A DNA stretch of 64,000 bases from positions 54,327 to 118,326 of the forward strand of contig SVSJ01000002.1 in the NCBI GenBank assembly GCA_015064355.1. Direction: 5' to 3'. The notes under the pieces are model-generated. The model saw only the letters and a program-made list of their open reading frames with translations. It was not told where the DNA came from and ran no database searches. Numbering within the stretch: the stretch's first letter is position 1; each line of letters begins with the position of its first letter. Positions 51,871-60,693 of the stretch are shown here, piece after piece. Origin of the DNA: Oscillospiraceae bacterium (GTDB lineage: Bacteria; Bacillota; Clostridia; Oscillospirales; CAG-272). The position numbers and the translations under genes were made by a program.

Positions 51871-52917
51871 TTACTGTCTTTCTGCAAGATATTCCCGCAC
51901 GGCCTCGCCAAATGCACGTGCAACGGTCTCAAGTGCCTCCTCGGGAGTGTCTGCCATAACGGTGCATCCCGCAGCGCGCACGTGACCGCCACCGCCAAAC
52001 TTCGCACATACAGCAGCGCAGTCAACGTCAGCGTTTGCTCTTGAAGAGATCCTGAATTTTGTCGGATCGTCCGGTGCCTGCTTGACGGATAGTCCAACAA
52101 GCACTCCCTCAACTCCACGTGGAGTTTCAACTACATTTCCAACGTGTTCTTCGCTAAGTTCGTTATCGGCAAGCATCTGCTGAGTAAACAGCACCGCTGC
52201 CAAGCGTCCGTCCTCGAAGAAACGGAGATTCTGTATTGAAAGCATCTGCGCGGTAAGCTCCTTCAGAGTGCGCTGTCCGAATAGAGAACGGGCAACCTCG
52301 GTGGTATCCGCACCACCGTCCTTTGCATTGTTGATCTCTTCCACCAGCGCAGAAGCAATAATATGAGTCTTCGGCGTTGTGTTGGCCTGTTTGAAGCTTC
52401 CGGTATCAGACACAATAGCTGCATAGATCGCTCTTGCCACGTCAGGGGTACGTCCAATTGCCCCACTGTCAGTGAGCATTTTGTAAAGCTCAAAAATTAT
52501 CTCCCCGGCAGCAGACGCAGTATGGTCAATGTAGTTTGGGGCAAATGCCTCACCCATACCGTGGTGGTCTATCATCACGTCAATTTTGGGGATAAGATAA
52601 CCAAGATCCCCAAGCTGATTTGGAGACGCCACGTCAACGGCGTAGATCCTGTGGTAATCTTCTACATCCCCCACGCCAAATTCCTCCTGCTCTCCGCAAA
52701 GGAAACGAAGTCTCTTTGGTACTTCAGAGGGGCATGCCACCTTGGCGCTACCGCCGCAAGCTTTGATAAGTCCCGCAAGGGCAAAGGCAGAGCCAATGCA
52801 GTCTCCGTCAGGGTTAACGTGAGTAAGGATCAGCACCCGTCCTCCTCTGCAAATGAGGGATGCCACGTCACTGAGCTTAAGCTCACGATATGTCTTGATC
52901 TCAGGCGAATTATTCAT
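51871..52917 (-). CDS. nrnA: DHH-family phosphoesterase NrnA (oligoribonuclease / pAp phosphatase)
   Basis: 348 aa. DHH motifs are seen in order: THVNPDGDCIGSA (about 31), MIDHHGMGE (about 116), and the DHHA1 motif GGGGHVRAAG near residue 315. NrnA degrades short RNAs and converts pAp to AMP. The ATG at 52917 overlaps the rbfA stop by eight bases, so translation is coupled; a GTG nine bases earlier is an alternative. Confidence 0.9.
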   Translation of the reverse strand: MNNSPEIKTYRELKLSDVASLICRGGRVLILTHVNPDGDCIGSAFALAGLIKACGGSAKVACPSEVPKRLRFLCGEQEEFGVGDVEDYHRIYAVDVASPNQLGDLGYLIPKIDVMIDHHGMGEAFAPNYIDHTASAAGEIIFELYKMLTDSGAIGRTPDVARAIYAAIVSDTGSFKQANTTPKTHIIASALVEEINNAKDGGADTTEVARSLFGQRTLKELTAQMLSIQNLRFFEDGRLAAVLFTQQMLADNELSEEHVGNVVETPRGVEGVLVGLSVKQAPDDPTKFRISSRANADVDCAAVCAKFGGGGHVRAAGCTVMADTPEEALETVARAFGEAVREYLAERQ

Positions 52918-53293
52918 CGTCTTCACCGTCGTTCTGTGTCTCAGCAGGCTTACTTGAGCTGATCTGCTTCAGAATTGCGGAAATGTCCGCACCGTGCTTT
53001 ACGCCCTCGTCACGAATGAAGGTAATATCGGGAGTAATGCGGAGATTCAGTCTCTGTGCAAGCTGTGAACGGAAGAACGGAACTGCGGACTTAAGTCCCT
53101 TTGCCAGCTCCTTCTCGTCACATTCGCCGTAAACGGAGTAGTACACCTTTGCAAATTTCAGGTCAGCAGAAACGTCAGCGTTCATAATGCTGATCATCTC
53201 GCAGGCTACTCTGGGATCTTTAACTTCTCTGATGATTTGGGCGCACTCTTCTGCGAAAGCGCCGTCGATCTTGTTCTTTCTGTATTTAGCCAT
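52910..53293 (-). CDS. rbfA: Ribosome-binding factor A
   Basis: 127 aa with the KH-like fold of RbfA: AKYRKNKIDGAFAEECAQII, KDPRVACEMISI and FFRSQLAQRLNLRITPDITF. It helps maturation of the 30S subunit, mainly the 16S 5' end. The ATG at 53293 has GAGG six bases upstream; a TTG at 53305 includes the ribosome site. The C-terminus is acidic. It is the first gene of the rbfA-nrnA-truB group here. Confidence 0.94.
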   Translation of the reverse strand: MAKYRKNKIDGAFAEECAQIIREVKDPRVACEMISIMNADVSADLKFAKVYYSVYGECDEKELAKGLKSAVPFFRSQLAQRLNLRITPDITFIRDEGVKHGADISAILKQISSSKPAETQNDGEDDE

Positions 53294-53324
53294 ATTTTTC
53301 CTCAAATTTTATTATTTTTCGTGA

Positions 53325-54632
53325 TTACTGCAGGTATCCGGGCAAAAACTGTGGATCAATCGCGTTTTTAACTATCTTTTTCGCCTCATCCGGGGAGAGG
53401 CCGCCACCGTTGATGCTTGGGTTTCCAAGACCGTGAGTTGCCGCTATCTCCTCTGTGTACTGGTCAAGAAGATATATCTTGGTGTTCATCCAGTTCCAGT
53501 CGTAGTAGTTGACTGTGGGAGTCAGGAGAGGATCAACAACGCGGAGTCCGCCGTTTCCGTCGCTCTCAATGGTAAAGGTGAACATACCCCCAACCATAGT
53601 GATCTGGCGAGACTGACCGCAGGCAATGTTACCCATAGAGTAGATGCACAGGGTCTTGTTTCCGTCCTTGCCTTCGATCCAGTCAATGGGCTGGAGACAG
53701 TGGGAGTGGTGACCGAGGATGACCTCTGCTCCGTTGTCCGCAATAAGCTGTGCCAGACGCACGCTCTCTGTCATGGGAACCGGGTTGTATTCTTCCCAGC
53801 CGAAGTGCATGGAAACAATGGTAACGTCAGCTATCTCCTCCGCTTTCGCAATTGCATCAACAATAAGCTGATCATCGTTGTAGTAAGGAACGAACATAGT
53901 GGAATTTGCCGGAAGAGAAATGCCGTTTGTACCGTAGGTGTAAGACAGCCACGCGATCTTCACCCCGTCCACTTCAGTAACGCGGATGTTCTCGTAATCC
54001 TCTTTGTTGTAGTAGCCGCCGATCATTGTTACAGGCTGTGTGTGCCAGAAGTCCAGCATACTGCGGTAGCCGCTCTCACCTTTGTCAAGGGTATGATTGC
54101 TTGCCACGTTTATAATGTCAAATCCCAGAGTCACAAGGTCGAGACCTAACTGCTGGGGGGAATTGAACGTAGGATAAGCGGTGTATCCGTACTGTGCGCC
54201 TGCCATAACAGTTTCCTGATTGATAAAGGCAACGTCTGCTTCTTCAACATAAGGCGCAATGTGCTCATACATAGGGAGGAAGTCAAACTCTACTCCTTCA
54301 GGGGCGCGGGCTGCCGCATCAAGCCAGATATTTGCGTGAATAAGGTTGTCACCAACCGCAAGAAAGTCAATGGAAACCCCTGCAAAAGGATCAATAGGCT
54401 CGTTGCCCTCAATAATTCCGTCGGGCTCAAGCACCTCACCGGAGGCAAATGAAGTTCCTACAGGCTCAAAGGGCTCGTCCGTTTCCTCAGGCTTGGGGTC
54501 AACAACCACGGGAGTGTTCACAGGTGCCTTTGTCTCTACAGGCGGTGTGTAAGTACCGTCTGCAGGCCTCAGATGAAAGCAGGACGTAAGTATAAAAACC
54601 AGAGCGCAGAACAGCGGCAATAATCTTTTCAT
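53325..54632 (-). CDS. CapA-family metallophosphatase-like lipoprotein
   Basis: 435 aa. The lipobox FILTSC is followed by a Pro/Thr-rich linker to about residue 90, then the CapA (PgsA) domain with AVGDNLIHANI, INQETVMAG, NVASNHTLDKG, SMHFGWEE and LGHHSHCLQ. CapA proteins resemble calcineurin-type phosphatases and take part in poly-gamma-glutamate or surface polymer work; a free-standing member has no certain role. The ATG at 54632 has GGGAGG four bases upstream. Confidence 0.85.
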   Translation of the reverse strand: MKRLLPLFCALVFILTSCFHLRPADGTYTPPVETKAPVNTPVVVDPKPEETDEPFEPVGTSFASGEVLEPDGIIEGNEPIDPFAGVSIDFLAVGDNLIHANIWLDAAARAPEGVEFDFLPMYEHIAPYVEEADVAFINQETVMAGAQYGYTAYPTFNSPQQLGLDLVTLGFDIINVASNHTLDKGESGYRSMLDFWHTQPVTMIGGYYNKEDYENIRVTEVDGVKIAWLSYTYGTNGISLPANSTMFVPYYNDDQLIVDAIAKAEEIADVTIVSMHFGWEEYNPVPMTESVRLAQLIADNGAEVILGHHSHCLQPIDWIEGKDGNKTLCIYSMGNIACGQSRQITMVGGMFTFTIESDGNGGLRVVDPLLTPTVNYYDWNWMNTKIYLLDQYTEEIAATHGLGNPSINGGGLSPDEAKKIVKNAIDPQFLPGYLQ

Positions 54633-54690
54633 AGGACCTCCCATTTGACTCACTTTGAAATTACAAAGTAGATATAAGTATATTCATTAT

Positions 54691-54720
54691 ATTATACCAC
54701 ATAACCACCTGTCATTTCAA
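54691..54720 (-). promoter_or_regulatory. Promoter of the capA-like gene
   Basis: TTGAAA (54715-54720), 18 bases, TATAAT (54691-54696) on the minus strand. The gap 54633-54898 holds this and the divergent promoter below. Confidence 0.7.
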
Positions 54721-54832
54721 TACGATTATATGTAAATTTGTTGTTTCCGGAGCAATAATATTCTGTGTCGGCGATCAGATTTCAACACCCATAAATTCCC
54801 TCGACAATATTCAAGAATCCTCGCACATTTTC

Positions 54833-54861
54833 TTGCTATTGCGATTTATTTATGCTATAAT
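54833..54861 (+). promoter_or_regulatory. Promoter of the SbcD/SbcC-like operon
   Basis: TTGCTA (54833-54838), 17 bases, TATAAT (54856-54861). Confidence 0.7.
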
Positions 54862-54898
54862 ATATACATCTAAATATATATTGGAGTAGTATACTGAT

Positions 54899-56020
54899 AT
54901 GATTAAGTTATTGCATACAGGGGATATCCACCTGGACAGTCCCTTCTCCGGACTGGACTCAAGAAGCGCTGAAATTCGCCGTAATGAACTTCGCGCCGCA
55001 TTCACGTCTATGATGACCTATGCCCGAATGAATAATGCTGACTTGATTCTCATAGCAGGTGACGTGTTTGACGGCGACTATGTTACCCGCGAAACCCTCC
55101 TTCTCCTTTGCAGGGAATTCGAGAACTTCGGAAAACCTGTTTTCATTGCTCCGGGCAACCACGACAGCGCCACTCCCTCGAGCGTTTGGCAAAAAAATAT
55201 TTTCCCAAAAAATGTTTTCGTATTCAAGGATGATGAGGTATCCTCCGTTGATCTGCCCGAGCTTAACACAACAGTGTACGGCTTTGGATTCACCTCACCA
55301 CATATGACAACCGTTCCCCTTATTGGCAAAAGCGTGGCTGACCCCACCCACATCAACCTGCTCCTTTGCCACTGCGATATGGTGGGTCCGAAAAACGGCA
55401 ATACAAACTGCCCCGTAACTCCCGATCACCTTGACAATTTCGGTGCTGACTACTCCGCCCTTGGCCACGTTCACAATCCCCCGTCTCCGGGTCACGACGG
55501 CCGCTGGTGCTATCCCGGCTGCCTTGAACCCCGTGCATTTGACGAAACCGGCGCAAAAGGAGCGTGCATGGTAGAGATCAGCAAGAAAAACAGCGAGGCA
55601 AGTATCGCCATAAAGAGGGTCAGATTTGCTAAACGCCGCTACGAGCGTGACGAGCTTCGCCTGAACGATCCCCGCACACAGGCTGATGTACGCGCCGCTG
55701 TGGCTGACTTCATTTCCGAGAAAAAATACGGTGAGGATACCCTCCTCTCATTAAAGCTTACCGGATATATTCCCCAGTCCTTGGTTATTGACACCGAGGC
55801 GATCGAAAACTCCTGCACATCCCTGTTTATGCTTCGCCTCGAGGACGCTACAAGACCTGACATAGATCTCGCGGCTCTTGAGAGCGATATAACAATAAAG
55901 GGCGAGGTCTACAGAAACTTGAAGCCCTCTCTCACCTCAAGTGATGAGCAGACCCGCGAGATCGGCCTCCGCGCCCTGCGTTATGCCATGAGCGCCCTGG
56001 CCGGCGACAATACGTTCTGA
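54899..56020 (+). CDS. SbcD/YhaO-like DNA repair metallophosphoesterase
   Basis: 373 aa. Calcineurin-type metal motifs in order: TGDIHLDSPF (about 7), AGDVFDGDY (about 51), PGNHDS (about 82), CHCDM and LGHVHNP (about 185). Family members are the nuclease half of SMC-like DNA-end processing complexes. GGAG lies about 12 bases upstream of the ATG. It is 15 bases before the SbcC-like gene, forming a two-gene operon. The C-terminal 150 residues are helical and likely bind the partner. Confidence 0.85.
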   Translation: MIKLLHTGDIHLDSPFSGLDSRSAEIRRNELRAAFTSMMTYARMNNADLILIAGDVFDGDYVTRETLLLLCREFENFGKPVFIAPGNHDSATPSSVWQKNIFPKNVFVFKDDEVSSVDLPELNTTVYGFGFTSPHMTTVPLIGKSVADPTHINLLLCHCDMVGPKNGNTNCPVTPDHLDNFGADYSALGHVHNPPSPGHDGRWCYPGCLEPRAFDETGAKGACMVEISKKNSEASIAIKRVRFAKRRYERDELRLNDPRTQADVRAAVADFISEKKYGEDTLLSLKLTGYIPQSLVIDTEAIENSCTSLFMLRLEDATRPDIDLAALESDITIKGEVYRNLKPSLTSSDEQTREIGLRALRYAMSALAGDNTF

Positions 56021-56035
56021 TAAAGGAGGAAACAA

Positions 56036-58297
56036 ATGATACTGAAATCACTGCATATCATATCATTCGGCGGACTTCGCAACCGCGACATTGACCTGTC
56101 CCGTGGCGTAAACGTAATAGACGGCGCCAACGAATCCGGCAAATCCTCCGCCGCAATGTTTATTAAGTTTGTTTTTTACGGGCTCTCCTCCCGGGCAACA
56201 AAGTCCGGTGCATCAGAGCGTCAGCGCTATATAAACCGCGACACCAACCAGGCATCCGGCTTTATTATCGCCCAGACCTCCCGTGGTCAGCAGTACCGTC
56301 TTGAGCGCACCCTTATTGCCTCCGACGACGGTCCGCTACGTGAGAGAATCAGAATCATCAACCAGGAAACCGGCGAAACTGTAAGCGGTCAGAATCCGGG
56401 CGAGTATTTCTTTGGAGTTCCCGAAGAGGTGTTCACAAGCACCTGTTTCGTGGCCCAGGCAGACGCAGTTAAGCCCACGATCACAGGTATCGGCAAATCC
56501 ACCGGCGGCAGCAAGGGTGCTGTTGAAAACCTCCTCACCTCCGCTGACGAAAACGTTGATATTGCCCGCGCGGTCAAAAAGCTTGACAATGAGCGCCGTG
56601 AGCTTCTTTACAAAAACGGAAACGGCGGCGAGATCGCAGAGCTTAAGAAAAAGCGGGCCGCATTTGCCGAAGAAATGGCATCTTCCGCAGAGCTGGCCGC
56701 AGAGATCATCAACACCAGCACTTCCCTTGAAGATATCAGGCAAAGAATCGCAGAGCTTGAAGAAACCAAGAAGAAATACGACGGCATCTTCGCTGCACTT
56801 GATAAGATCACCGTTAAGCGCCGTATTGACGCTGCAGACCAGACGAGAGAGCGCATAGCGAAGCTTAAAACTGCAGTAGCCGCTATTGACGACTCCCCGC
56901 TGGGTAACGATTTTGAAGAGACTCTCCTTGAAGCGGAGCGTGATATTTACGACTATGACGAAGAGTGCATCCGTTACGACGAGCGGCTACCTGAGCTTTC
57001 TGCCCCAGCTGAGAATGTTCCGGATTTTGAAGAAACCGTAGACCATATTTACCACGCATCTTTCGCCTCAAGACTGATGACAGGGCTGTGCTTCGGAATG
57101 CTTGTACCCCTCCTCCTTGCGGCGGGATTGTTTGCGTTCCTCTACTTCATGAACATAGACGCTTTGCTTATTCCAATCGTAGTAGGGGCTGTTTCCCTGA
57201 TCCTTTGGATAGTATTTTTGATCATTGCAATAAAAAAACGCCGCTATTTGCGCGGGCTGTTTGAAGAATGGGAAATCGAATCAGCAGATGATATTGAGCT
57301 TGCCGTTACCGATAAAATCGAGCATCTATCCGCAAACAATGCAATCGCAATGGAAAGAGAGAGACTGAACGAGTCTCTCCGGGCTGCAAAATTGCGCTTT
57401 GATACCGCTGAAGCCAACATTCACAGCCTGGCAGAGGCGGCAAACATTGAGCTCTCCGATGACATTTACGAAACTATCGACGCGTTGAAGCAGGTGTGCG
57501 AAAACACAAAAGCAGAGCGCGACGAGCTTAACGGCAAAATCGGCAACTACACCGGCAGACTTGAGGTTTTGAATGAGCAGCTTGAGGGTGTTGATATTGC
57601 AGCCGCCGAGCTTGAAGCACACACCGCGATGAGCTCCGAATACGGCGCATTTGCGGCAGGCCTCGACAACGCAGGAATCAAAAACACCATCAAGGAAAGA
57701 GAATTCACCGAGGGTGCACTTCGTTCCGCACAAAAGCGTTGCTCTGCACTTGAAGAAAAGCTTGCGTCTCTGGGTAAGCTTTCTCACACTCCCGATCAGC
57801 TTGCCACCCTCATCGACGCGGCAGACCGCAGAATCGCGGAGCTTACACTCCGTCACGATGCTTGTGAGCTGGCCAGATCCGCCCTTATAGAGGCAGGCGA
57901 ATCCATGCGCTCCGGCGTGATCCCCAAGATCAGCGAAGCGGCTTCACAGATAATCTCCGGTGCTACAGGCAAGTACAACAGACTGATAATCGACGGCAGC
58001 TTCACCTGCGGTCTTTCGAGCGATACTGACACCGTAACCTCCGAATATCTGTCCCACGGCACAGGAGACCTGGCATACGTTGCCCTGCGCATAGCCCTGG
58101 CAGATGAGGTGTTCCGCACAGAAAAGCCTACGATCATTTTCGACGAAAGCTTCGCCCATATTGACGGCGCACGAATCAAGAATGTAATGCGTATGCTTTC
58201 TATGAGAGAAAGTGAGCATCAGTATATCGTCTTCACTTGTCGCGCTGATGAAACAAATGCGGCACGGACTCTCGGCTGTAACACAATACAGCTTTGA
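56036..58297 (+). CDS. SbcC/YhaN-like ATPase with membrane segments
   Basis: 753 aa, shorter than SbcC and close to YhaN-type proteins. Walker A GANESGKSSA is near residue 32. Coiled coils run about 200-330 and 430-630. Between them, about 345-400, are two hydrophobic helices (GLCFGMLVPLLLAAGLFAFL and IPIVVGAVSLILWIVFLIIA), in place of a zinc hook. The ABC signature-like LSHGTGDLAYVALR and Walker B TIIFDESFAHID close the head domain near the C-terminus. AAAGGAGG precedes the ATG. It probably works with the upstream nuclease at or near the membrane. Confidence 0.82.
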   Translation: MILKSLHIISFGGLRNRDIDLSRGVNVIDGANESGKSSAAMFIKFVFYGLSSRATKSGASERQRYINRDTNQASGFIIAQTSRGQQYRLERTLIASDDGPLRERIRIINQETGETVSGQNPGEYFFGVPEEVFTSTCFVAQADAVKPTITGIGKSTGGSKGAVENLLTSADENVDIARAVKKLDNERRELLYKNGNGGEIAELKKKRAAFAEEMASSAELAAEIINTSTSLEDIRQRIAELEETKKKYDGIFAALDKITVKRRIDAADQTRERIAKLKTAVAAIDDSPLGNDFEETLLEAERDIYDYDEECIRYDERLPELSAPAENVPDFEETVDHIYHASFASRLMTGLCFGMLVPLLLAAGLFAFLYFMNIDALLIPIVVGAVSLILWIVFLIIAIKKRRYLRGLFEEWEIESADDIELAVTDKIEHLSANNAIAMERERLNESLRAAKLRFDTAEANIHSLAEAANIELSDDIYETIDALKQVCENTKAERDELNGKIGNYTGRLEVLNEQLEGVDIAAAELEAHTAMSSEYGAFAAGLDNAGIKNTIKEREFTEGALRSAQKRCSALEEKLASLGKLSHTPDQLATLIDAADRRIAELTLRHDACELARSALIEAGESMRSGVIPKISEAASQIISGATGKYNRLIIDGSFTCGLSSDTDTVTSEYLSHGTGDLAYVALRIALADEVFRTEKPTIIFDESFAHIDGARIKNVMRMLSMRESEHQYIVFTCRADETNAARTLGCNTIQL

Positions 58298-58328
58298 TTT
58301 GCCCGACGGCTAACTGAGGTTTGTTAAC

Positions 58329-59051
58329 ATGAACTTATCAACCGCCCTTCAATTTTTCAAAGAAGGACTTACGTTTTCCCTGCTCGACTATTTCGATGTG
58401 TTCATTTTCATTATCGAAATAATCAGCATAGTATCCTTTGGTATATCCGGCGCACTTACCGCTATACGCAAAGAAATGGATGCTTTCGGCGTAGTTATTA
58501 TTGGTGTTACAACCGGTATCGGCGGCGGAATAATCCGCGACCTGGTTCTTGGGGTCCATCCCCCACTAACCTTCGCCAATCCAATCTACGCTGCCGTAAC
58601 TGCCGGTGTGTCTATCATCGCGTTTATCGTTGAGTACAGACACGCAAAGAAGAATGCCAATGCACCGGACCCCAAAAAAACCAAATTAACCGACGCGCTG
58701 ATGTTCTGGCTTGACTCTATAGGCCTGGCAATATTCACCGTCATCGGTGTATCTGCCGCCTATACGTCAAATACAGTTGAACCCACCTGGTTCCTCCTTT
58801 GTTTCGTCGGTGTTATCACAGGAGTTGGCGGCGGTATTCTCCGTGACCTTCTCACGGGCAATACCCCCTATGTATTCGTTAAACACTTTTATGCCTGTGC
58901 CAGCCTTTGCGGAGCAATCGTTTGTGTTGCTCTTTGGGCAAGTGCAGGCAGAATAGTAGCAATGATAGCCGGAATGCTCACAACCCTTATCCTGCGAGTT
59001 CTGGCGGCTCATTTCAAGTGGAATCTCCCGCGAGTTCCAAAGGTACAGTAA
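58329..59051 (+). CDS. TRIC-family (UPF0126) cation channel-like membrane protein
   Basis: 240 aa with seven predicted membrane helices in two internal repeats. Each repeat carries the family motif GIGGGIIRDL (about 72) and GVGGGILRDLL (about 160). Bacterial TRIC proteins form trimeric potassium-permeable channels. GAGG is nine bases before the ATG. It is read in the same direction as the SbcCD-like pair, 31 bases after it, and ends at a strong terminator. Confidence 0.88.
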   Translation: MNLSTALQFFKEGLTFSLLDYFDVFIFIIEIISIVSFGISGALTAIRKEMDAFGVVIIGVTTGIGGGIIRDLVLGVHPPLTFANPIYAAVTAGVSIIAFIVEYRHAKKNANAPDPKKTKLTDALMFWLDSIGLAIFTVIGVSAAYTSNTVEPTWFLLCFVGVITGVGGGILRDLLTGNTPYVFVKHFYACASLCGAIVCVALWASAGRIVAMIAGMLTTLILRVLAAHFKWNLPRVPKVQ

Positions 59052-59068
59052 ATCAAATAAACAAAAAT

Positions 59069-59097
59069 AAAACGGTGTATTTCTACACCGTTTTTTG
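59069..59097. terminator. Bidirectional terminator between TRIC gene and surface protein 1
   Basis: AAAACGGTGTA and TACACCGTTTTTT arms around TTTC. Confidence 0.9.
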
Positions 59098-59110
59098 TTA
59101 TGCTTTCAGC

Positions 59111-60520
59111 TTATTTCTTTTTCTTGCCGAGTACGATGCCGAGGCCTGCGCCAACAACTACAACAACAGCAACGATTGCGATAATGAGACCTGTGTTGCT
59201 CTTCGGAGCGGGTTCATCGTCAACCTTGGGAGCTTCTGTAGCGGGAGCTTCTGTAGCAGGTGCCTCTGTTGCGGGTGCTTCAGTTGCGGGTGCTTCAGTT
59301 GCGGGAGCTTCTGTTGCAGGAGCCTCTGTTGCAGGAGCCTCAGTTGCAGGTGCTTCTGTTGCAGGAGCCTCTGTAGCAGGTGCTTCTGTTGTGGGAGCTT
59401 CTGTAGCGGGTGCCTCTGTAGCAGGTGTTTCTGTAGCGGGAGCTTCTGTTGCAGGTGCTTCTGTTGCGGGAGCTTCTGTTGCGGGTGCTTCAGTTGCAGG
59501 TGCCTCTGTTGCAGGTGCTTCTGTAGCAGGTGCTTCAGTTGCGGGTGCTTCTGTTGCAGGAGCTTCAGTTGCGGGTGCTTCTGTTGCAGGAGCTTCAGTT
59601 GCGGGTGCTTCTGTTGCAGGTGCTTCTGTTGCAGGTGCTTCAGTTGCGGGTGCTTCTGTTGCAGGTGCTTCAGTGGAAGGTGTTACATCGCCCTGTGCGG
59701 GGTCAACAAGAACGATTGTGTTCATAGATTCGGCAGTACCGTAATCGAAGTACTTACCCCAAGAGAGCCAGCCTGCATAACCTTCGTCGAAGGAGCTCTT
59801 GGAGCTGGATCTGATAACAGCAGTACCAAGCTCTGTGCCGTGGAGGTTAGTCTTCTTACCGTTAAGACCAAAGTTTGTAAGAGGAATGCGGATAGTAGCC
59901 TGCATCAAGTCATCCTCAATGAAGAGGGTCTTTTCACATTCAGCAGCGGCGTCTGCAGAGGAAACGCTGTAATCGTCAAAGTCGAGAGTCCAATAGTAGC
60001 AGCACATAGATCTGTATGTATTGTAATACTCCAGCATCTTTTCTTCTGTCATGCCTTCATTCATACCGTAAAGACCTGTGTGAGTTCTGCCTGCCTTAGT
60101 GAGAGCTTCAAGGGGCTGGAGCCAGAACTGAACACCGTCACCTCTCCAAGCTTCTACAGAGCCGCAGATCTCGTGGTCAGGGGAAGTGATACCAACATAG
60201 ATGTACTTGTCATCCCAGCAAACATAAAGATCGAAAGGATTGTTTTCGGGCTGGATAGACTGACGGCCGTTAGGGCCTGTGCCTTCGTGCTCATAGCCGG
60301 CTGTGTCACGGTACTCGTTCCAGTACTTGTAAAGCTCTGCGCTGGGTGTGTCGGAGGTAACTGTGATAACAGGTTCGCCCCAGGATTCGTCGATCTCGTC
60401 AAGGTTAGGAGCCTTGTCGACTTTGTTTGCCTTAACAACTGTACCAACTGCAGCATTTGCAACAACTGCAAAGCTGATCATCAGTACAGCTACAAGGATG
60501 AGTGTAATGAGTTTCTTCAT
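59111..60520 (-). CDS. Surface protein 1: CBM9-like domain, TEAPA stalk, C-terminal anchor
   Basis: 469 aa. Signal peptide (KKLITLILVAVLMISFAVVANA), then a beta-rich domain to about 265 with the CBM9/DOMON-like pattern DLYVCWDDKYIYVGI and WRGDGVQFWLQP. A stalk of about 30 TEAPA pentapeptides follows (variants TETPA, TTEAP), then a membrane helix (LIIAIVAVVVVVGAGLGIVL) and GKKKK. CBM9-type domains bind sugar chain ends. No LPXTG motif is present, so anchoring is by the terminal helix. GGAG precedes the ATG. First of four paralogues read on the minus strand. Confidence 0.82.
   Translation of the reverse strand: MKKLITLILVAVLMISFAVVANAAVGTVVKANKVDKAPNLDEIDESWGEPVITVTSDTPSAELYKYWNEYRDTAGYEHEGTGPNGRQSIQPENNPFDLYVCWDDKYIYVGITSPDHEICGSVEAWRGDGVQFWLQPLEALTKAGRTHTGLYGMNEGMTEEKMLEYYNTYRSMCCYYWTLDFDDYSVSSADAAAECEKTLFIEDDLMQATIRIPLTNFGLNGKKTNLHGTELGTAVIRSSSKSSFDEGYAGWLSWGKYFDYGTAESMNTIVLVDPAQGDVTPSTEAPATEAPATEAPATEAPATEAPATEAPATEAPATEAPATEAPATEAPATEAPATEAPATEAPATEAPATEAPATEAPATETPATEAPATEAPTTEAPATEAPATEAPATEAPATEAPATEAPATEAPATEAPATEAPATEAPATEAPKVDDEPAPKSNTGLIIAIVAVVVVVGAGLGIVLGKKKK
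59224..59680 (-). repeat. 15-bp tandem repeat coding the TEAPA stalk of surface protein 1
   Basis: About 30 units; on the plus strand each reads like GCTTCTGTTGCAGGT with third-position changes. The unit length keeps the frame whatever the copy number. Confidence 0.9.
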
Positions 60521-60570
60521 GAGTTTTACTCCTTTAAAAATGAAATAATAGTAATAATACGCTGATTAAT

Positions 60571-60599
60571 ATTATAGCATACTCCGTAATCAATTTCTA
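60571..60599 (-). promoter_or_regulatory. Promoter of surface protein 1
   Basis: TAGAAA (60594-60599), 17 bases, TATAAT (60571-60576) on the minus strand. The same pair and spacing occurs before surface protein 2. Confidence 0.65.
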
Positions 60600-60644
60600 C
60601 GGCATTTTTCCCAAAATAATATCTGTGTTTTTGTATGTTCAGCA

Positions 60645-60678
60645 TAAAAAAGGGACTCACGTATGGTGAATCCCTTTT
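60645..60678 (-). terminator. Terminator of surface protein 2
   Basis: AAAAGGGACTCAC and GTGAATCCCTTTT arms; nearly identical to 62179-62211. Confidence 0.8.
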
Positions 60679-60693
60679 ATGTATTTGGTTTAA

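Noticed and set aside
59100..59744. Long plus-strand frame of SVAGA repeats over surface protein 1, and its equivalents at 60635-61321 and 62240-62857
   Set aside because: They are antisense products of the 15-bp repeats; no ribosome site or signal is present and the minus strand carries complete, conserved-looking proteins.
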